A stretch of 34,944 nt of DNA from Streptomyces litmocidini (GCF_014649755.1 NZ_BMTQ01000031.1:1-34944), one strand, 5' to 3'; shown: positions 8,981-17,398, counted from the stretch's first letter. Notes: a model not told the origin generated them from the letters alone. Numbers and translations: made by a program.

Positions 8981-9163
8981 TTACGCCGGCTTGCGGGCTT
9001 CGTCCACGAGGAGCACCGGGATGTCGTCGCGGACCGGGTAGGCGAGGCCGCAGTCGGGGCTCGTGCAGATCAGCTCGGGGGTCTCGTCCGCCGAGCGGTC
9101 GTTCAGCGGAGCGTGGCAGGCCGGGCAGGCCAGGATCTCCAGGAGGCCGGCTTCGAGCGGCAT
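8981..9163 (-). CDS. Trm112-family zinc-ribbon protein
   Basis: This 60-residue protein begins MPLEAGLLEILACPACH and has the four-cysteine zinc site Cys13-x2-Cys16 and Cys33-x4-Cys38, followed by AYPVRDDIPVLL, which is diagnostic of the Trm112/YcaR family. In eukaryotes and archaea Trm112 activates methyltransferases; the role of bacterial small members is less clear and often they are just called Trm112 family. It sits 89 bp downstream of manB, behind a strong hairpin, and shares the strand with the mannose genes. Short length is normal for the family. Confidence 0.9.
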   Translation of the reverse strand: MPLEAGLLEILACPACHAPLNDRSADETPELICTSPDCGLAYPVRDDIPVLLVDEARKPA

Positions 9164-9207
9164 GGGATGTCCCTTCGAACAGACGGATCGGGCCAGGTCA
9201 GCCTACC

Positions 9208-9240
9208 GCCGGGGAACGGGGCACGCCCCCGTTCCCCGGC
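9208..9240 (-). terminator. Hairpin after manB
   Basis: A perfect 14-bp inverted repeat, GCCGGGGAACGGGG and CCCCGTTCCCCGGC, with a 5-nt loop, starts 12 bp beyond the manB stop. It should attenuate or end transcription before the Trm112-like gene. Confidence 0.8.
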
Positions 9241-9252
9241 GGGGCGGCGGGG

Positions 9253-10620
9253 TCAGTCGGTCGCCCGGACCAGGGCGAGGACCTCGTCGCGGATCTTCGC
9301 CATGGTGGTCTCGTCGCGGGCCTCGACGTTGAGACGGAGCAGCGGCTCCGTGTTGGAGGCGCGGAGGTTGAACCACCAGTCCGCCGCCGTCACGGTCAGG
9401 CCGTCGAGCTCGTCGAGGGTGACGCCCTCGGCGTTCTCGTACGTCGCCCTCACCTTGGCCGCGCTCGCCGCCTGGTCGGCGACCGTCGAGTTGATCTCGC
9501 CCGAGGAGGCGTACCGGTCGTAGGCCGAGACCAGCTCCGACAGGGTGCCCTCCTGGCCGCCCAGGGCCGCGAGGACGTGGAGCGCGGCGAGCATGCCGGT
9601 GTCCGCGTTCCAGAAGTCCTTGAAGTAGTAGTGCGCCGAGTGCTCGCCGCCGAAGATCGCTCCGGTCTTCGCCATCTCCTCCTTGATGAAGGAGTGGCCG
9701 ACGCGGGTGCGGACCGGCTCGCCGCCCTGCTCTCGGACGACCTCCGGCACCGACCAGGAGGTGATCAGGTTGTGGATGATCGTTCCGCCGGGGTTCTTGG
9801 CGAGTTCGCGCGCGGCGACGAGGGCCGTGATCGCGGACGGGGAGACCGGCTCGCCGCGCTCGTCGACGACGAAGCAGCGGTCGGCGTCGCCGTCGAAGGC
9901 GAGGCCGAGGTCGGCGCCCTCGGCCCGGACGCGGGCCTGGAGGTCGACGATGTTCTTCGGGTCGAGCGGGTTGGCCTCGTGGTTCGGGAAGGTGCCGTCC
10001 AGTTCGAAGTACATCGGGACGGTGTCCAGCGGCAGGCCTTCGAAGACCGTCGGGACGGTGTGGCCGCCCATGCCGTTGCCCGCGTCGACGACCACCTTGA
10101 GGGGGCGGATCGCGGTGAGGTCCACCAGGTTCCTGAGGTGGGCGGCGTAGTCCGCGAGCGTGTCGCGCTCGGTGATGGTGCCCTGCTTCTCCGCCGCTTC
10201 GGGGGCGCCCTTCTCCGACCACTCCTCGGCGAGGGCGCGGATGTCGGCGAGACCGGTGTCCTGGCCGACCGGTGCCGCGCCGGCGCGGCACATCTTGATG
10301 CCGTTGTACCGGGCCGGGTTGTGGGAGGCCGTGAACATGGCGCCGGGCAGGCCGAGGCTGCCGGAGGCGAAGTACAGCTGGTCCGTGGAACAGAGCCCGA
10401 TGAGGGTGACGTCGGCGCCGAGGCGGGCCGCGCCGCGCGCGAAGGCGGCCGCGAGGCCGGGCGAAGAGGGCCGCATGTCGTGGCCGATGACGATCGCGTC
10501 CGCGTCCGTCACCCGTACGAAGGCGGCGCCGAAGAGTTCGGCGAGCGTCTCGTCCCACTGGTCGGGTACGACTCCGCGGATGTCGTACGCCTTCACGATC
10601 TGCGACAGATCGGCAGTCAC
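9253..10620 (-). CDS. manB: Phosphomannomutase/phosphoglucomutase
   Basis: The enzyme converts mannose-6-phosphate to mannose-1-phosphate, the step between ManA and the guanylyltransferase at 22383. The 455-residue protein belongs to the alpha-D-phosphohexomutase superfamily. Motifs visible are the phosphoserine loop FTASHNPARYNGIK with Ser99, the magnesium loop AFDGDADRC with Asp243, Asp245 and Asp247, the sugar-binding GEHSAH (325-330; GEHSGH in many relatives), and RVGHSFIKEEM before it. I start at GTG 10620 (VTADLSQIVKAYDIRG), which has GGAGGG 8 nt upstream; the longer in-frame ATG at 10677 adds residues without conservation. From memory it is the equivalent of M. tuberculosis Rv3257c. 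Confidence 0.95.
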   Translation of the reverse strand: MTADLSQIVKAYDIRGVVPDQWDETLAELFGAAFVRVTDADAIVIGHDMRPSSPGLAAAFARGAARLGADVTLIGLCSTDQLYFASGSLGLPGAMFTASHNPARYNGIKMCRAGAAPVGQDTGLADIRALAEEWSEKGAPEAAEKQGTITERDTLADYAAHLRNLVDLTAIRPLKVVVDAGNGMGGHTVPTVFEGLPLDTVPMYFELDGTFPNHEANPLDPKNIVDLQARVRAEGADLGLAFDGDADRCFVVDERGEPVSPSAITALVAARELAKNPGGTIIHNLITSWSVPEVVREQGGEPVRTRVGHSFIKEEMAKTGAIFGGEHSAHYYFKDFWNADTGMLAALHVLAALGGQEGTLSELVSAYDRYASSGEINSTVADQAASAAKVRATYENAEGVTLDELDGLTVTAADWWFNLRASNTEPLLRLNVEARDETTMAKIRDEVLALVRATD

Positions 10621-10725
10621 GGATCCACCCTCCTGAGTGCTCTCACACGCGTGTGCGGCGCGTGTACGGAACGCCAAAACTACCCGGAGCGGGGTCGGGG
10701 GGACGCGGACGGTGGCCGGATGCCG

Positions 10726-11109
10726 TCAGTTGTCAGGGGAACGGAGCACCCTGAGGTGTCCGCGGCGCCCGACCTCCATGGGGTCTCCGCCGCGGCCTCC
10801 GCCGATCTTGCCGCCGGCCTCGGCCGCGCGTTCCTGGGGGCGTGCCGCCTCCCGGACCGCGTTGGCCAGCGCTTCGAGGTCGTCGCCGCTGGGGCGGGCG
10901 GGGGCGGATCCGTCGGAGAGCCGCACCACCTCCCAGCCGCGCGGGGCGGTGAGGCGCTCGCTGTGCTCGGCGCACAGGTCGTAGCAGTGGGGCTCGGCGT
11001 AGGTGGCGAGCGGGCCGAGGACCGCAGTCGAGTCGGCATAGACGTACGTCAGTGTCGCGACGGCAGGGCGGCCGCACGCAGTGCGCGAACAGCGACGTAC
11101 AGGGCTCAC
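10726..11109 (-). CDS. DUF3499 family zinc-ribbon-like protein
   Basis: This 127-residue protein carries the DUF3499 signature at the N-terminus: RRCSRTACGRPAVATLTY, then ATYAEPHCYDLCAEHSERL. Cys7, Cys12, Cys42 and Cys46 with His41 and His49 look like a metal site. The rest is a charged Ala/Gly-rich tail. The function is unknown; the family is conserved in Actinobacteria beside manB and whiB. The GTG at 11109 is chosen because conservation begins at VSPVRRCS. No Shine-Dalgarno sequence is visible, but TACCGT lies 8 nt before the GTG and could be a -10 element, so the mRNA may be leaderless. An open frame continues upstream to 11319 without conservation. Confidence 0.8.
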   Translation of the reverse strand: MSPVRRCSRTACGRPAVATLTYVYADSTAVLGPLATYAEPHCYDLCAEHSERLTAPRGWEVVRLSDGSAPARPSGDDLEALANAVREAARPQERAAEAGGKIGGGRGGDPMEVGRRGHLRVLRSPDN

Positions 11110-11455
11110 GACGTTGGACGGTACCGCACTCTTGAGCGGGCCGCGACGACTCTCCCTCAGGTCACTCCACCGTGTCGCGGTGTGACCTCCGCCACCCCCG
11201 TTCGAGTGATGGCGGCCCTGACCTGCGGAGGAGGGGGCCCAAGGGGTGGGCAGCAGGGGGATATTCGGACAGCTTGGGATACAAATCCGGTCAACCAGGG
11301 CCAGATGGCCGATCGTCACAAGCCGCCGAATCGGGCGTGAGCCCGGCCGGAATGTTCAGGTTTCGACAAGGCCGCGGCGGAGACGCGGGCACGCCGGGAA
11401 GGTCGGCGAGGATGCGCCACGGTGCGCTGGGACGGATGGGGGTTACGCTGCGTCA
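11110..11455. other. Divergent intergenic region with two leaderless-type promoters
   Basis: This 346-bp gap separates the DUF3499 gene (minus) from the zincin-like gene (plus). On the minus strand TACCGT (11118-11123) precedes the GTG by 8 nt. On the plus strand TACGCT (11444-11449) precedes GTG/ATG by 6/9 nt. No clear -35 element accompanies either. Nothing else gene-like is seen; frames open across the region have low-complexity products. Confidence 0.4.
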
Positions 11456-11458
11456 GTG

Positions 11459-11914
11459 ATGGACAGTCCTGTGCCGCCGAGCCCCTCGCACCGTCCCACG
11501 GAGCCTCCGGCGGAGCCTCGGGTCCGCCGCCGCGACCGGCACGGCCGCGGGATGCGGGGACCGGTCGCGCCGCCGCAGGTGCCGCTCTCCGCGAGCCGGG
11601 CCGACACCTTCCGCGATCTCGTCCTCGACTCGGTGGAGCGCCTCGAACGGCGCTGGCCGCAGCTGGCGGACGTCGACTTCATGGTGATGGAGGTGCCGCC
11701 GCCGGTGTCCGGCGAGACGGTGCCGCTGGGCGGTGCGCTGCCCGCCGGGAAGAACGAGCCCGCGCGGGTGGTCGTCTACCGGCGGCCGGTCGAGATCCGC
11801 TCCAAGAGCCGGGACGAGCGGGCGGTGCTGGTCCACGAGGTGGTGGTGGAGCAGGTCGCCGAGCTTCTCGGGCTCTCCCCCGAGTCGGTGGATCCCCGGT
11901 ACGGGCAGGACTGA
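11459..11914 (+). CDS. Zincin-like metallopeptidase family protein with altered HExxH
   Basis: The 151-residue product matches the small zincin-like metallopeptidase family (PF06262 type) that sits beside DUF3499 and whiB in Actinobacteria (Rv3259 neighbourhood, from memory). Residues 1-45 are Pro/Arg-rich and disordered-looking. The domain runs from TFRDLVLDSVERLERRWPQL to the end (LGLSPESVDPRYGQD). The expected zinc-binding HExxH is replaced by His126-Glu127-Val-Val-Val-Glu131; the second His is missing, and Glu131 is the only ligand candidate nearby. It may therefore be inactive or bind metal differently. The start is GTG 11456 or ATG 11459; TACGCT ends 6 nt before the GTG and no Shine-Dalgarno is seen, so a leaderless mRNA is likely. 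Confidence 0.8.
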   Translation: MDSPVPPSPSHRPTEPPAEPRVRRRDRHGRGMRGPVAPPQVPLSASRADTFRDLVLDSVERLERRWPQLADVDFMVMEVPPPVSGETVPLGGALPAGKNEPARVVVYRRPVEIRSKSRDERAVLVHEVVVEQVAELLGLSPESVDPRYGQD

Positions 11915-11954
11915 CGCCGCGCTTCCCCCGTACCGCGCGCCGGCCGGGCCGCGC

Positions 11955-11992
11955 CGTGCGGGCACCCGTCCCGCGGGGCGGGTGCCCGCACG
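11955..11992. terminator. Bidirectional terminator between convergent genes
   Basis: A perfect 14-bp inverted repeat, CGTGCGGGCACCCG and CGGGTGCCCGCACG, with a 10-nt loop fills most of the gap between the zincin-like gene (ends 11914, plus) and the DUF5719-like gene (ends 11997, minus). Confidence 0.85.
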
Positions 11993-11996
11993 GGGG

Positions 11997-13523
11997 TCAG
12001 TCCAGCACTCCCAGGTCCTGGTGGGCCGTCGGAAGTTCCACCGTGCCCCGGTCGTCGACGAAGGTCTGGACGGTGAACATCGGGATGCCGTCCTCCGGGA
12101 GGGCGAGCGTCCGTGCCGCGTGGACCTTGCCGCCGGAGACGGGTTCCACGGTCAGGGCGTAGGAGCCCTTGAGGCCCTCGGGGGCGAGATCGGCCAGGAC
12201 CGTCGTCGTGCCCCCCTTGACGGTGACGGTCCTCGACATCGGCGTGCCGCCCTCGGAACCGGCCGAGGCGGTGACCTTGACCCGGGCGTCGGTGCCGGGG
12301 GCGGTCAGGGAGAGCGTCGTGCCCTTGGCCCGGTTGTCGGCGACGGTCGCGCGGGCGGCGACGGCCGGGGCCGCCGGGATGAACGCGATCTCGGTGTTCT
12401 CGCCCTTGCCGCGCACGACCTGGAGGGCCGCCACGACCGGGGTCGCCTTCTTCGGGTCGCTCGAGGTGAGGAGCAGGGAGCCCACCGCGCCCCGGGTGAG
12501 GTCCGGCAGGTCGGCGAAGGCCGTCATCCCTGACTTCACGTGGAGCGAGCCGCCGCCCGCCGGGACGATCGTGCCGGTCGCGGTGGCCAGCTGGACCTTG
12601 AGGTCGGCGTCGTCGTCGCCGGGCGCGAAGGCCACCAGCCGCACCGAGGTGGCGTCGGCCGGGATGCCGGGGAGCACGGCGGTGCTCGCCGGGTCGGCGG
12701 CCGGGGCGATCCAGTCGCTGCCGAGCTTGTCGTCGGCCGCGGCGACGGCGGCGCCGACGCGTCCGCTGCGGGTGGTGACGTGGACGGTGACGTCCCGCCG
12801 GGCGGGCTCGCTCGTGAGGGTGGAGAGGAGCACCGGGACGGTGGAGTGGGCGGGGACCGGGATGCCCTCGGTGAACTGGGACTTGAGGAGGCCCTCGGGG
12901 CCGTACAGCTCGATGTCGGCGACGGCGGCCGTGTCGTCCGGGTTGGTGAGGTGGACGTAGTCCTGGCGTTCCTTGGCGGTGGAGGCGGCCGGGAACCAGA
13001 AGTCGGTGTCGGGGGCGCCACAGCCGAGGCCGAGGAGGCCGCGCGCGCCGCCCGCCGGGACGACGGTGGTCTGCTGGACGGTCCAGCCGGGCGCGAGGGT
13101 GCCGGTCGCGGTGCCGGTGAGGGCGGGCACGGAGCCGCCTTCCGCCTCGGCGGTGACGGGCTTGCCGGGGGTGGTGACGGTGGCCGGGGCCTTGGGGGCC
13201 TTGGGCTTCTTGCCGGTCTTGCCGGTGCCGTCGGCGGGCGTCGCGTTCGTGGCGGTCCGGAGCAGGGCGGTGGGCTGCTCGGTCTTGCCCGGGGTGCCCT
13301 TCGCCGCGCCGGTGCCCGTCGGGGTGTACGAGGTGTAGAGCGTCTCGGCCACCTCGGAGGTGCTGGGGGCCGGGCAGACGAGGCCGACGCGCTCCACCGG
13401 CAGGCGGGTGGTGGCCTTCGCCGCGGGGGCGGCGGTGCCGTCCGGGGCGGTGAGGGCCGCGAAGCCGGTGACGGCGGCGAGGGCGGTGGCGCCCGCGATC
13501 AGGGAGAGGGTCGTGCGCTTCAC
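11997..13523 (-). CDS. Secreted or membrane-anchored DUF5719-like protein
   Basis: The 508-residue product starts VKRTTLSLIAGATALAAV, a typical Lys/Arg plus hydrophobic secretion or anchor segment. It has Thr/Lys/Pro-rich spacers (about 95-140) and then a long beta-rich region with repeated WxxP- and VxxPAxS-type strands, suggesting extracellular beta-sandwich modules. It fits the DUF5719 family that sits next to this glycosyltransferase in Streptomyces; I assign the family from context and composition, not from a diagnostic motif. Its GTG start overlaps the glycosyltransferase stop as GTGA (13520-13523), so the two genes are translationally coupled and the proteins probably work together at the cell surface. 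Two Cys residues (CPAPST near 47 and LGLGCGAPD near 165) could form a disulphide outside the cell. Confidence 0.75.
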   Translation of the reverse strand: MKRTTLSLIAGATALAAVTGFAALTAPDGTAAPAAKATTRLPVERVGLVCPAPSTSEVAETLYTSYTPTGTGAAKGTPGKTEQPTALLRTATNATPADGTGKTGKKPKAPKAPATVTTPGKPVTAEAEGGSVPALTGTATGTLAPGWTVQQTTVVPAGGARGLLGLGCGAPDTDFWFPAASTAKERQDYVHLTNPDDTAAVADIELYGPEGLLKSQFTEGIPVPAHSTVPVLLSTLTSEPARRDVTVHVTTRSGRVGAAVAAADDKLGSDWIAPAADPASTAVLPGIPADATSVRLVAFAPGDDDADLKVQLATATGTIVPAGGGSLHVKSGMTAFADLPDLTRGAVGSLLLTSSDPKKATPVVAALQVVRGKGENTEIAFIPAAPAVAARATVADNRAKGTTLSLTAPGTDARVKVTASAGSEGGTPMSRTVTVKGGTTTVLADLAPEGLKGSYALTVEPVSGGKVHAARTLALPEDGIPMFTVQTFVDDRGTVELPTAHQDLGVLD

Positions 13524-13867
13524 TGGTTGCTGCTCCCGTCGGGACGCTGCTCGGTCTCGTGGCCCTGGGGGTATCCGTAGCCGTAGCCGTACGGGTCGTA
13601 CTGCTGCTGGTCGTACTGCTGGGGCTGCGCCGCCGGGTCGTAGGGCTGCTGCTGTTCGTAGCCCTGCTGCTCGTATCCCTGCTGGGGGTACGCGTACGGC
13701 TGCTGCTGGTACGGGTCGGCCGCGTAGTCCTGGTAGTAGCCCTGGTCGGCGTACGGCTGGGTCCCCGGCTGGTCCTGGGCCTGCTGCGCGGGGGCCTGGG
13801 CGTAGGCCGGGTCGTGGCCGCCGTCCCATTCCCGGCCCTGGTCCGGGTGCTCGTAGGACTGCTGCTC
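13520..13867 (-). repeat. Low-complexity Gln/Tyr-rich coding repeat in glycosyltransferase tail
   Basis: The stretch codes for recurring QQGYEQQ, QQYDQQQYDPYGYGYGY and PYQQQPYAYPQ units. Codons are CAG for Gln and TAC mostly for Tyr. The tail follows a membrane helix and a charged Ala/Glu/Arg segment, so it is predicted on the cytoplasmic side. Confidence 0.8.
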
Positions 13868-16800
13868 CGGGACCGGGGCGGGCTCGTTCTCCGGGGGCGC
13901 CTGGGGCGCCGGGAACTCCGGGAACCCCGGGGTGCCTGCGGCCCCGGCCTCGGCCTCGGCCTCCGCGGCGGCGCGCAGCCGGCGGGCGCGGCGGCCGTCG
14001 CCCTCGGCGGCCTGGGCGGGGATCGCGAGCTCCTCCTCGGGGAGGTCGTCGTCGATCTCGCGGCGCCGCCCGGGCAGGGCGAGGACGAGCAGGACGACGG
14101 CGAGGCCGGCCTGGGCCCAGATCCAGGCGGTGTGGCCGAGCGGTTCGTCGTACGTGAGGTCGAGGCGGCCGCCCCCGGCGGGGAGCTCGAAGCCCTGGGC
14201 CCAGTCGTCGACGGTGGTCCGCGTCAGCTCCTTGCCGTCGAGGGTGGCGGTCCAGCCGTCGGCGGCGCGGTCGGCGAGGCGCAGGACGCGGCCGGCGGGG
14301 CCCGCGGGGATCCGGGTGTGCGCCTCGACGGGCCCGGCGGCGACGGCGACCGGCTCGGCGGTCTCCTGTGCCTTCCCGGCGTCCCCGGCCTTGGCGGCGG
14401 GCGGGACGATCATGACGCGGGCGATCTCGCGGTCGACGCGCCAGAGCGCGCTGCCGTCGAGCTGGCTGAGGCGGCTGAGGCCGGGCGTGGAGTCGAGGAC
14501 GCGGCTCATCTGGCGCGGCGCTCCGTCCCGCACGAGGACGTAACGGATGGCGTAGCCGCTGAGCTCCTGGGTCTGGTCGGCGCCGGAGCCGGCGACGAGG
14601 CGGGCGACGACCGCGTCGAGGCGGGGGTCGTCCTCGGCGGCCGCGGTGAGTTCGGCGTCGCCGAGGCGGGCGCCGGAGCCGCGGACCAGGGTGTAGGCGA
14701 CCTCGCCGGGCGCGCCGGCGCCGAGGACGAGGGTGCGGGGCTGGTCGCGGGTGCCGCTCTCCTCGGCGACGAAGGCCGGGACCTGGACGGGGTCGCGGCG
14801 GGTCAGCGGGCCGTCGGCGCCGCCGATCATCCAGCCGACGGCGGCGGCGGCCGGGCCGAGGGCGCAGGCGAGGGCGATGAGGGCGGCGACGGGCTGGCGC
14901 CAGCCGAAGCCGTGGGCGGCGACGCGGGTGCGGCCGCCCTCGGCGCCGATCATGCCGGCGGCGATGAGGGCGGCGCCGTACACGAGGGTGGCGGGTCCGG
15001 CCCAGCCGGTGCCTCCCGCGCCGTTGGACAGGACGGCGAAGAGGAGGCCGGCGAGGGCGGCGGCCCAGGCCGTGCGGACGGCGGGCTGCCGCTCCTCGCG
15101 CAGGAGGCCGGCCAGGCCGGCGAGGACGAGGCCGATCAGGAGCAGGCCGCCGGTGGTGCCGGGGCCGCCCGGGCTGGTGCCGAGCAGGTCGAGTGCGGTG
15201 GCCGTGCCCGTGCGGACGTCGACGCCGGCCTCGCGCAGGAAGGCGCCGGGGTCGGTGAGGAGGGTGAGCGACCAGGGCGCGAGGACGAGCAGCGGGGTGC
15301 CGACGGCGGCCAGGAAGCGCAGCCCGTACGCGGGGAGGTCGGAGCGGCGCACGGCGAGCACGCCGAGGCCGAGGAGGACGGCGAGCGGCCAGACGACCGG
15401 GGTGAACGCCGTCGCGAAGGTGAGCAGGAGGGTGTACGCCCAGGTGGCGCGCCAGCTGCCCCGGTCGGGACGGTTGAGGCCGTGGGCGGCGACGGCGGCG
15501 CGGGCGATCAGCGGGAGCAGGATCGCGAGGACCGCGGTGCCGAGCCGGCCGGCGGCGAGGGCGCCGGTGGCGGCGGGCAGGAAGGCGTACGCGACGGCGC
15601 CCCAGGCGCGCAGGAGCCGGGACTCGACGATGCCGCGGGCGGCGAAGTACGCGGTGAAGCCGGCGAGCGGGACCGAGCAGACGAGCAGCAGGGTCAGGGC
15701 GGTGGAGGTGGAGCCGAGGAACAGCGCGGAGAGCGCGGCCAGGACGGCGAGGTAGGGCGGGGCGGTCTGCGTGCCGCCGGTGCCGAGGGCGTGCCAGGCG
15801 TCGGCGTACCGCGACCAGAGGCCGGAGACGGTGTCGGGGGCGGGCAGCAGGGCGCCGCCGGCCAGGGAGCCGCCGGCGAAGAGGTTGCGGCAGGCGACCA
15901 GGGAGACGAGGAGGAGCAGGGCGAAGAGGACCGGGCCCGGCTTGCGGGCGATCTTCTTGAGCCGGGCGAACTGCTCGATCTCCAGGTAGTCGGCGTCGTC
16001 GCCGCCGGGGCCCGACTCGACGACGCCGTGGCGGGAGCCGCCGGTGTCGGCCTCGGAGCCGCCGAAGTGGGAGGCAATCTGCTCGACGGTGGCGCGGAGG
16101 GTGGCGCCGGGCGGCGGGAAGAGGGACCGGAACTCGCCGTTGGGGACGGCCGGGTTCCTGCGGCGCTTGCGGGCGGCGAGGATCTTCTCGGGGCGCAGCA
16201 GGGTCGCGAGGAGGCCCATCACCTCGTCGACCGCCTGGACCGGGGCCTTGCCGACGAGGTAGGCCAGGGTGCGGAGCAGGGTGCTGAGGACGAGTCGTAC
16301 GAGGACGTACGGGAGGGCGCGGCCGCGGGCGTTGGCGAGGAGGGTGTGGACGGCGCCGGCCTTGTCGACGCGGTGCGGGTTGGCGGCTGTGCGTCCGGCG
16401 CAGTCGACGGTGCGGCGCTCGCGGGCGGAGGCCTCGGCGTGCCGCAGGACGGCGCCGGGGGCGACGAGGACGTGGTGGCCGGCGGAGTGCGCGCGCCAGC
16501 ACAGGTCGACGTCGTCGCGCATGAGGGGCAGGCGCCGGTCGAAGCCGCCGAGGCCCTCGAAGACGTCGCGGCGGATCAGCATGCCGGCGGTGGAGACGGA
16601 GAGGACGGAGCGGACCTGGTCGTGCTGGCCCTGGTCCTGCTCGCGGCGGTCGAGCCCGGTCCAGCGGCGGCCGCTGCGGGCGATGCTCACGCCGGCTTCG
16701 AGGAGCTGCTTCCTGTCGTACCAGCCGCGCAGCTTGGGGCCGATGACGGCGGCTTCCGCGTCCGACTCGGCGACGCGCAGGAGTTCGGCGAGGGCGCCGG

Positions 16801-17218
16801 GCTCGGGGGCGCAGTCGTCGTGGAGGAGCCAGAGCCACTGGACCGGTTCGCCGTGCGGGAGTTCGGGGAGGTCGTACGCCTCGTCGTTCCAGGTCCGGCT
16901 GACGGGGTCCCAGCCGCTGGGGCGCTTCAGGTAGGGCAGCTCCTCGGGTCCGAGCAGGGGCGCGGTGCGGGCGGCCTCCTCGACGGCGGCGCCGAAGCCG
17001 GTGCGGCGCGCGAGGTGCAGGACGCGGTCGGCGCCGATGGCGTCGGCGACGAGCTGCGCCGAGTCGTCGGCGCTGCCGGTGTCGGCCGCCACCACGTTCT
17101 GCACGGGGCGCTCCTGGGCGAGCAGCCCGGCGAGCGCGTCGGGCAGCCAGCGGGCGCCGTCGTGGGTGACGAGCACGGCGGTGACGACGTGTCGCGGAAA
17201 CTCAGGAGTTGAGGACAT
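13520..17218 (-). CDS. Large membrane glycosyltransferase, family 2, with Gln/Tyr-rich tail
   Basis: The 1,232-residue protein has an N-terminal GT-A domain of family GT2 (about 10-300). Visible motifs are AVLVTHDGARWLPDAL, DTGSADDS (46-53, nucleotide-sugar binding), LLHDDCAPEPGAL (HDDC 133-136, DxD-like) and MRDDVDLCWRA (233-243, catalytic acid region). Hydrophobic segments begin near 325 and a polytopic membrane part runs about 420-840, followed by an extracytoplasmic segment with beta-rich sequence and a last membrane helix ending near 1052 (AWIWAQAGLAVVLLVLALPG). The final about 115 residues are strongly enriched in Gln (about 30) and Tyr (about 18). Its likely job is adding or exporting sugars for an envelope glycan; donor and acceptor are unknown. 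The ATG is preceded by GGAGGG. Confidence 0.88.
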   Translation of the reverse strand: MSSTPEFPRHVVTAVLVTHDGARWLPDALAGLLAQERPVQNVVAADTGSADDSAQLVADAIGADRVLHLARRTGFGAAVEEAARTAPLLGPEELPYLKRPSGWDPVSRTWNDEAYDLPELPHGEPVQWLWLLHDDCAPEPGALAELLRVAESDAEAAVIGPKLRGWYDRKQLLEAGVSIARSGRRWTGLDRREQDQGQHDQVRSVLSVSTAGMLIRRDVFEGLGGFDRRLPLMRDDVDLCWRAHSAGHHVLVAPGAVLRHAEASARERRTVDCAGRTAANPHRVDKAGAVHTLLANARGRALPYVLVRLVLSTLLRTLAYLVGKAPVQAVDEVMGLLATLLRPEKILAARKRRRNPAVPNGEFRSLFPPPGATLRATVEQIASHFGGSEADTGGSRHGVVESGPGGDDADYLEIEQFARLKKIARKPGPVLFALLLLVSLVACRNLFAGGSLAGGALLPAPDTVSGLWSRYADAWHALGTGGTQTAPPYLAVLAALSALFLGSTSTALTLLLVCSVPLAGFTAYFAARGIVESRLLRAWGAVAYAFLPAATGALAAGRLGTAVLAILLPLIARAAVAAHGLNRPDRGSWRATWAYTLLLTFATAFTPVVWPLAVLLGLGVLAVRRSDLPAYGLRFLAAVGTPLLVLAPWSLTLLTDPGAFLREAGVDVRTGTATALDLLGTSPGGPGTTGGLLLIGLVLAGLAGLLREERQPAVRTAWAAALAGLLFAVLSNGAGGTGWAGPATLVYGAALIAAGMIGAEGGRTRVAAHGFGWRQPVAALIALACALGPAAAAVGWMIGGADGPLTRRDPVQVPAFVAEESGTRDQPRTLVLGAGAPGEVAYTLVRGSGARLGDAELTAAAEDDPRLDAVVARLVAGSGADQTQELSGYAIRYVLVRDGAPRQMSRVLDSTPGLSRLSQLDGSALWRVDREIARVMIVPPAAKAGDAGKAQETAEPVAVAAGPVEAHTRIPAGPAGRVLRLADRAADGWTATLDGKELTRTTVDDWAQGFELPAGGGRLDLTYDEPLGHTAWIWAQAGLAVVLLVLALPGRRREIDDDLPEEELAIPAQAAEGDGRRARRLRAAAEAEAEAGAAGTPGFPEFPAPQAPPENEPAPVPEQQSYEHPDQGREWDGGHDPAYAQAPAQQAQDQPGTQPYADQGYYQDYAADPYQQQPYAYPQQGYEQQGYEQQQPYDPAAQPQQYDQQQYDPYGYGYGYPQGHETEQRPDGSSNQ

Positions 17219-17299
17219 CGAGCTACGGGCCCTCCGGCCGGGGTCGCCCGCGGGGGGCGTGGGGAGCGTCTCGGACGGAGGCCCACACTAACGGCTGCA

Positions 17300-17398
17300 C
17301 GCGGGACGGTCCGCCGCCCTGTGGACGGAGCGTGCGGGACGCCTTCGCCGGGGGCACCGCGTACCGGACACGCGGAACGGTCCGCCGCCTGTGGATGG
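17300..17398. repeat. Imperfect 28-bp direct repeat at the whiB terminator
   Basis: Sequence at about 17300-17328 (CGCGGGACGGTCCGCCGCCC then TGTGGACGG) is repeated at 17371-17398 with four differences including one base missing. The second copy forms the left arm of the whiB terminator hairpin. Confidence 0.65.

Noticed and set aside
8530..11340. A 936-codon plus-strand open frame across the Trm112-like, manB and DUF3499 genes
   Set aside because: It crosses three recognised genes and a terminator; product is low complexity.
13559..17212. A 1,217-codon open frame on the plus strand, antisense to the glycosyltransferase
   Set aside because: Gly/Ala/Glu/Asp/Val-rich with no motif; it is the expected antisense shadow of a high-GC gene whose own product has clear GT2 motifs.
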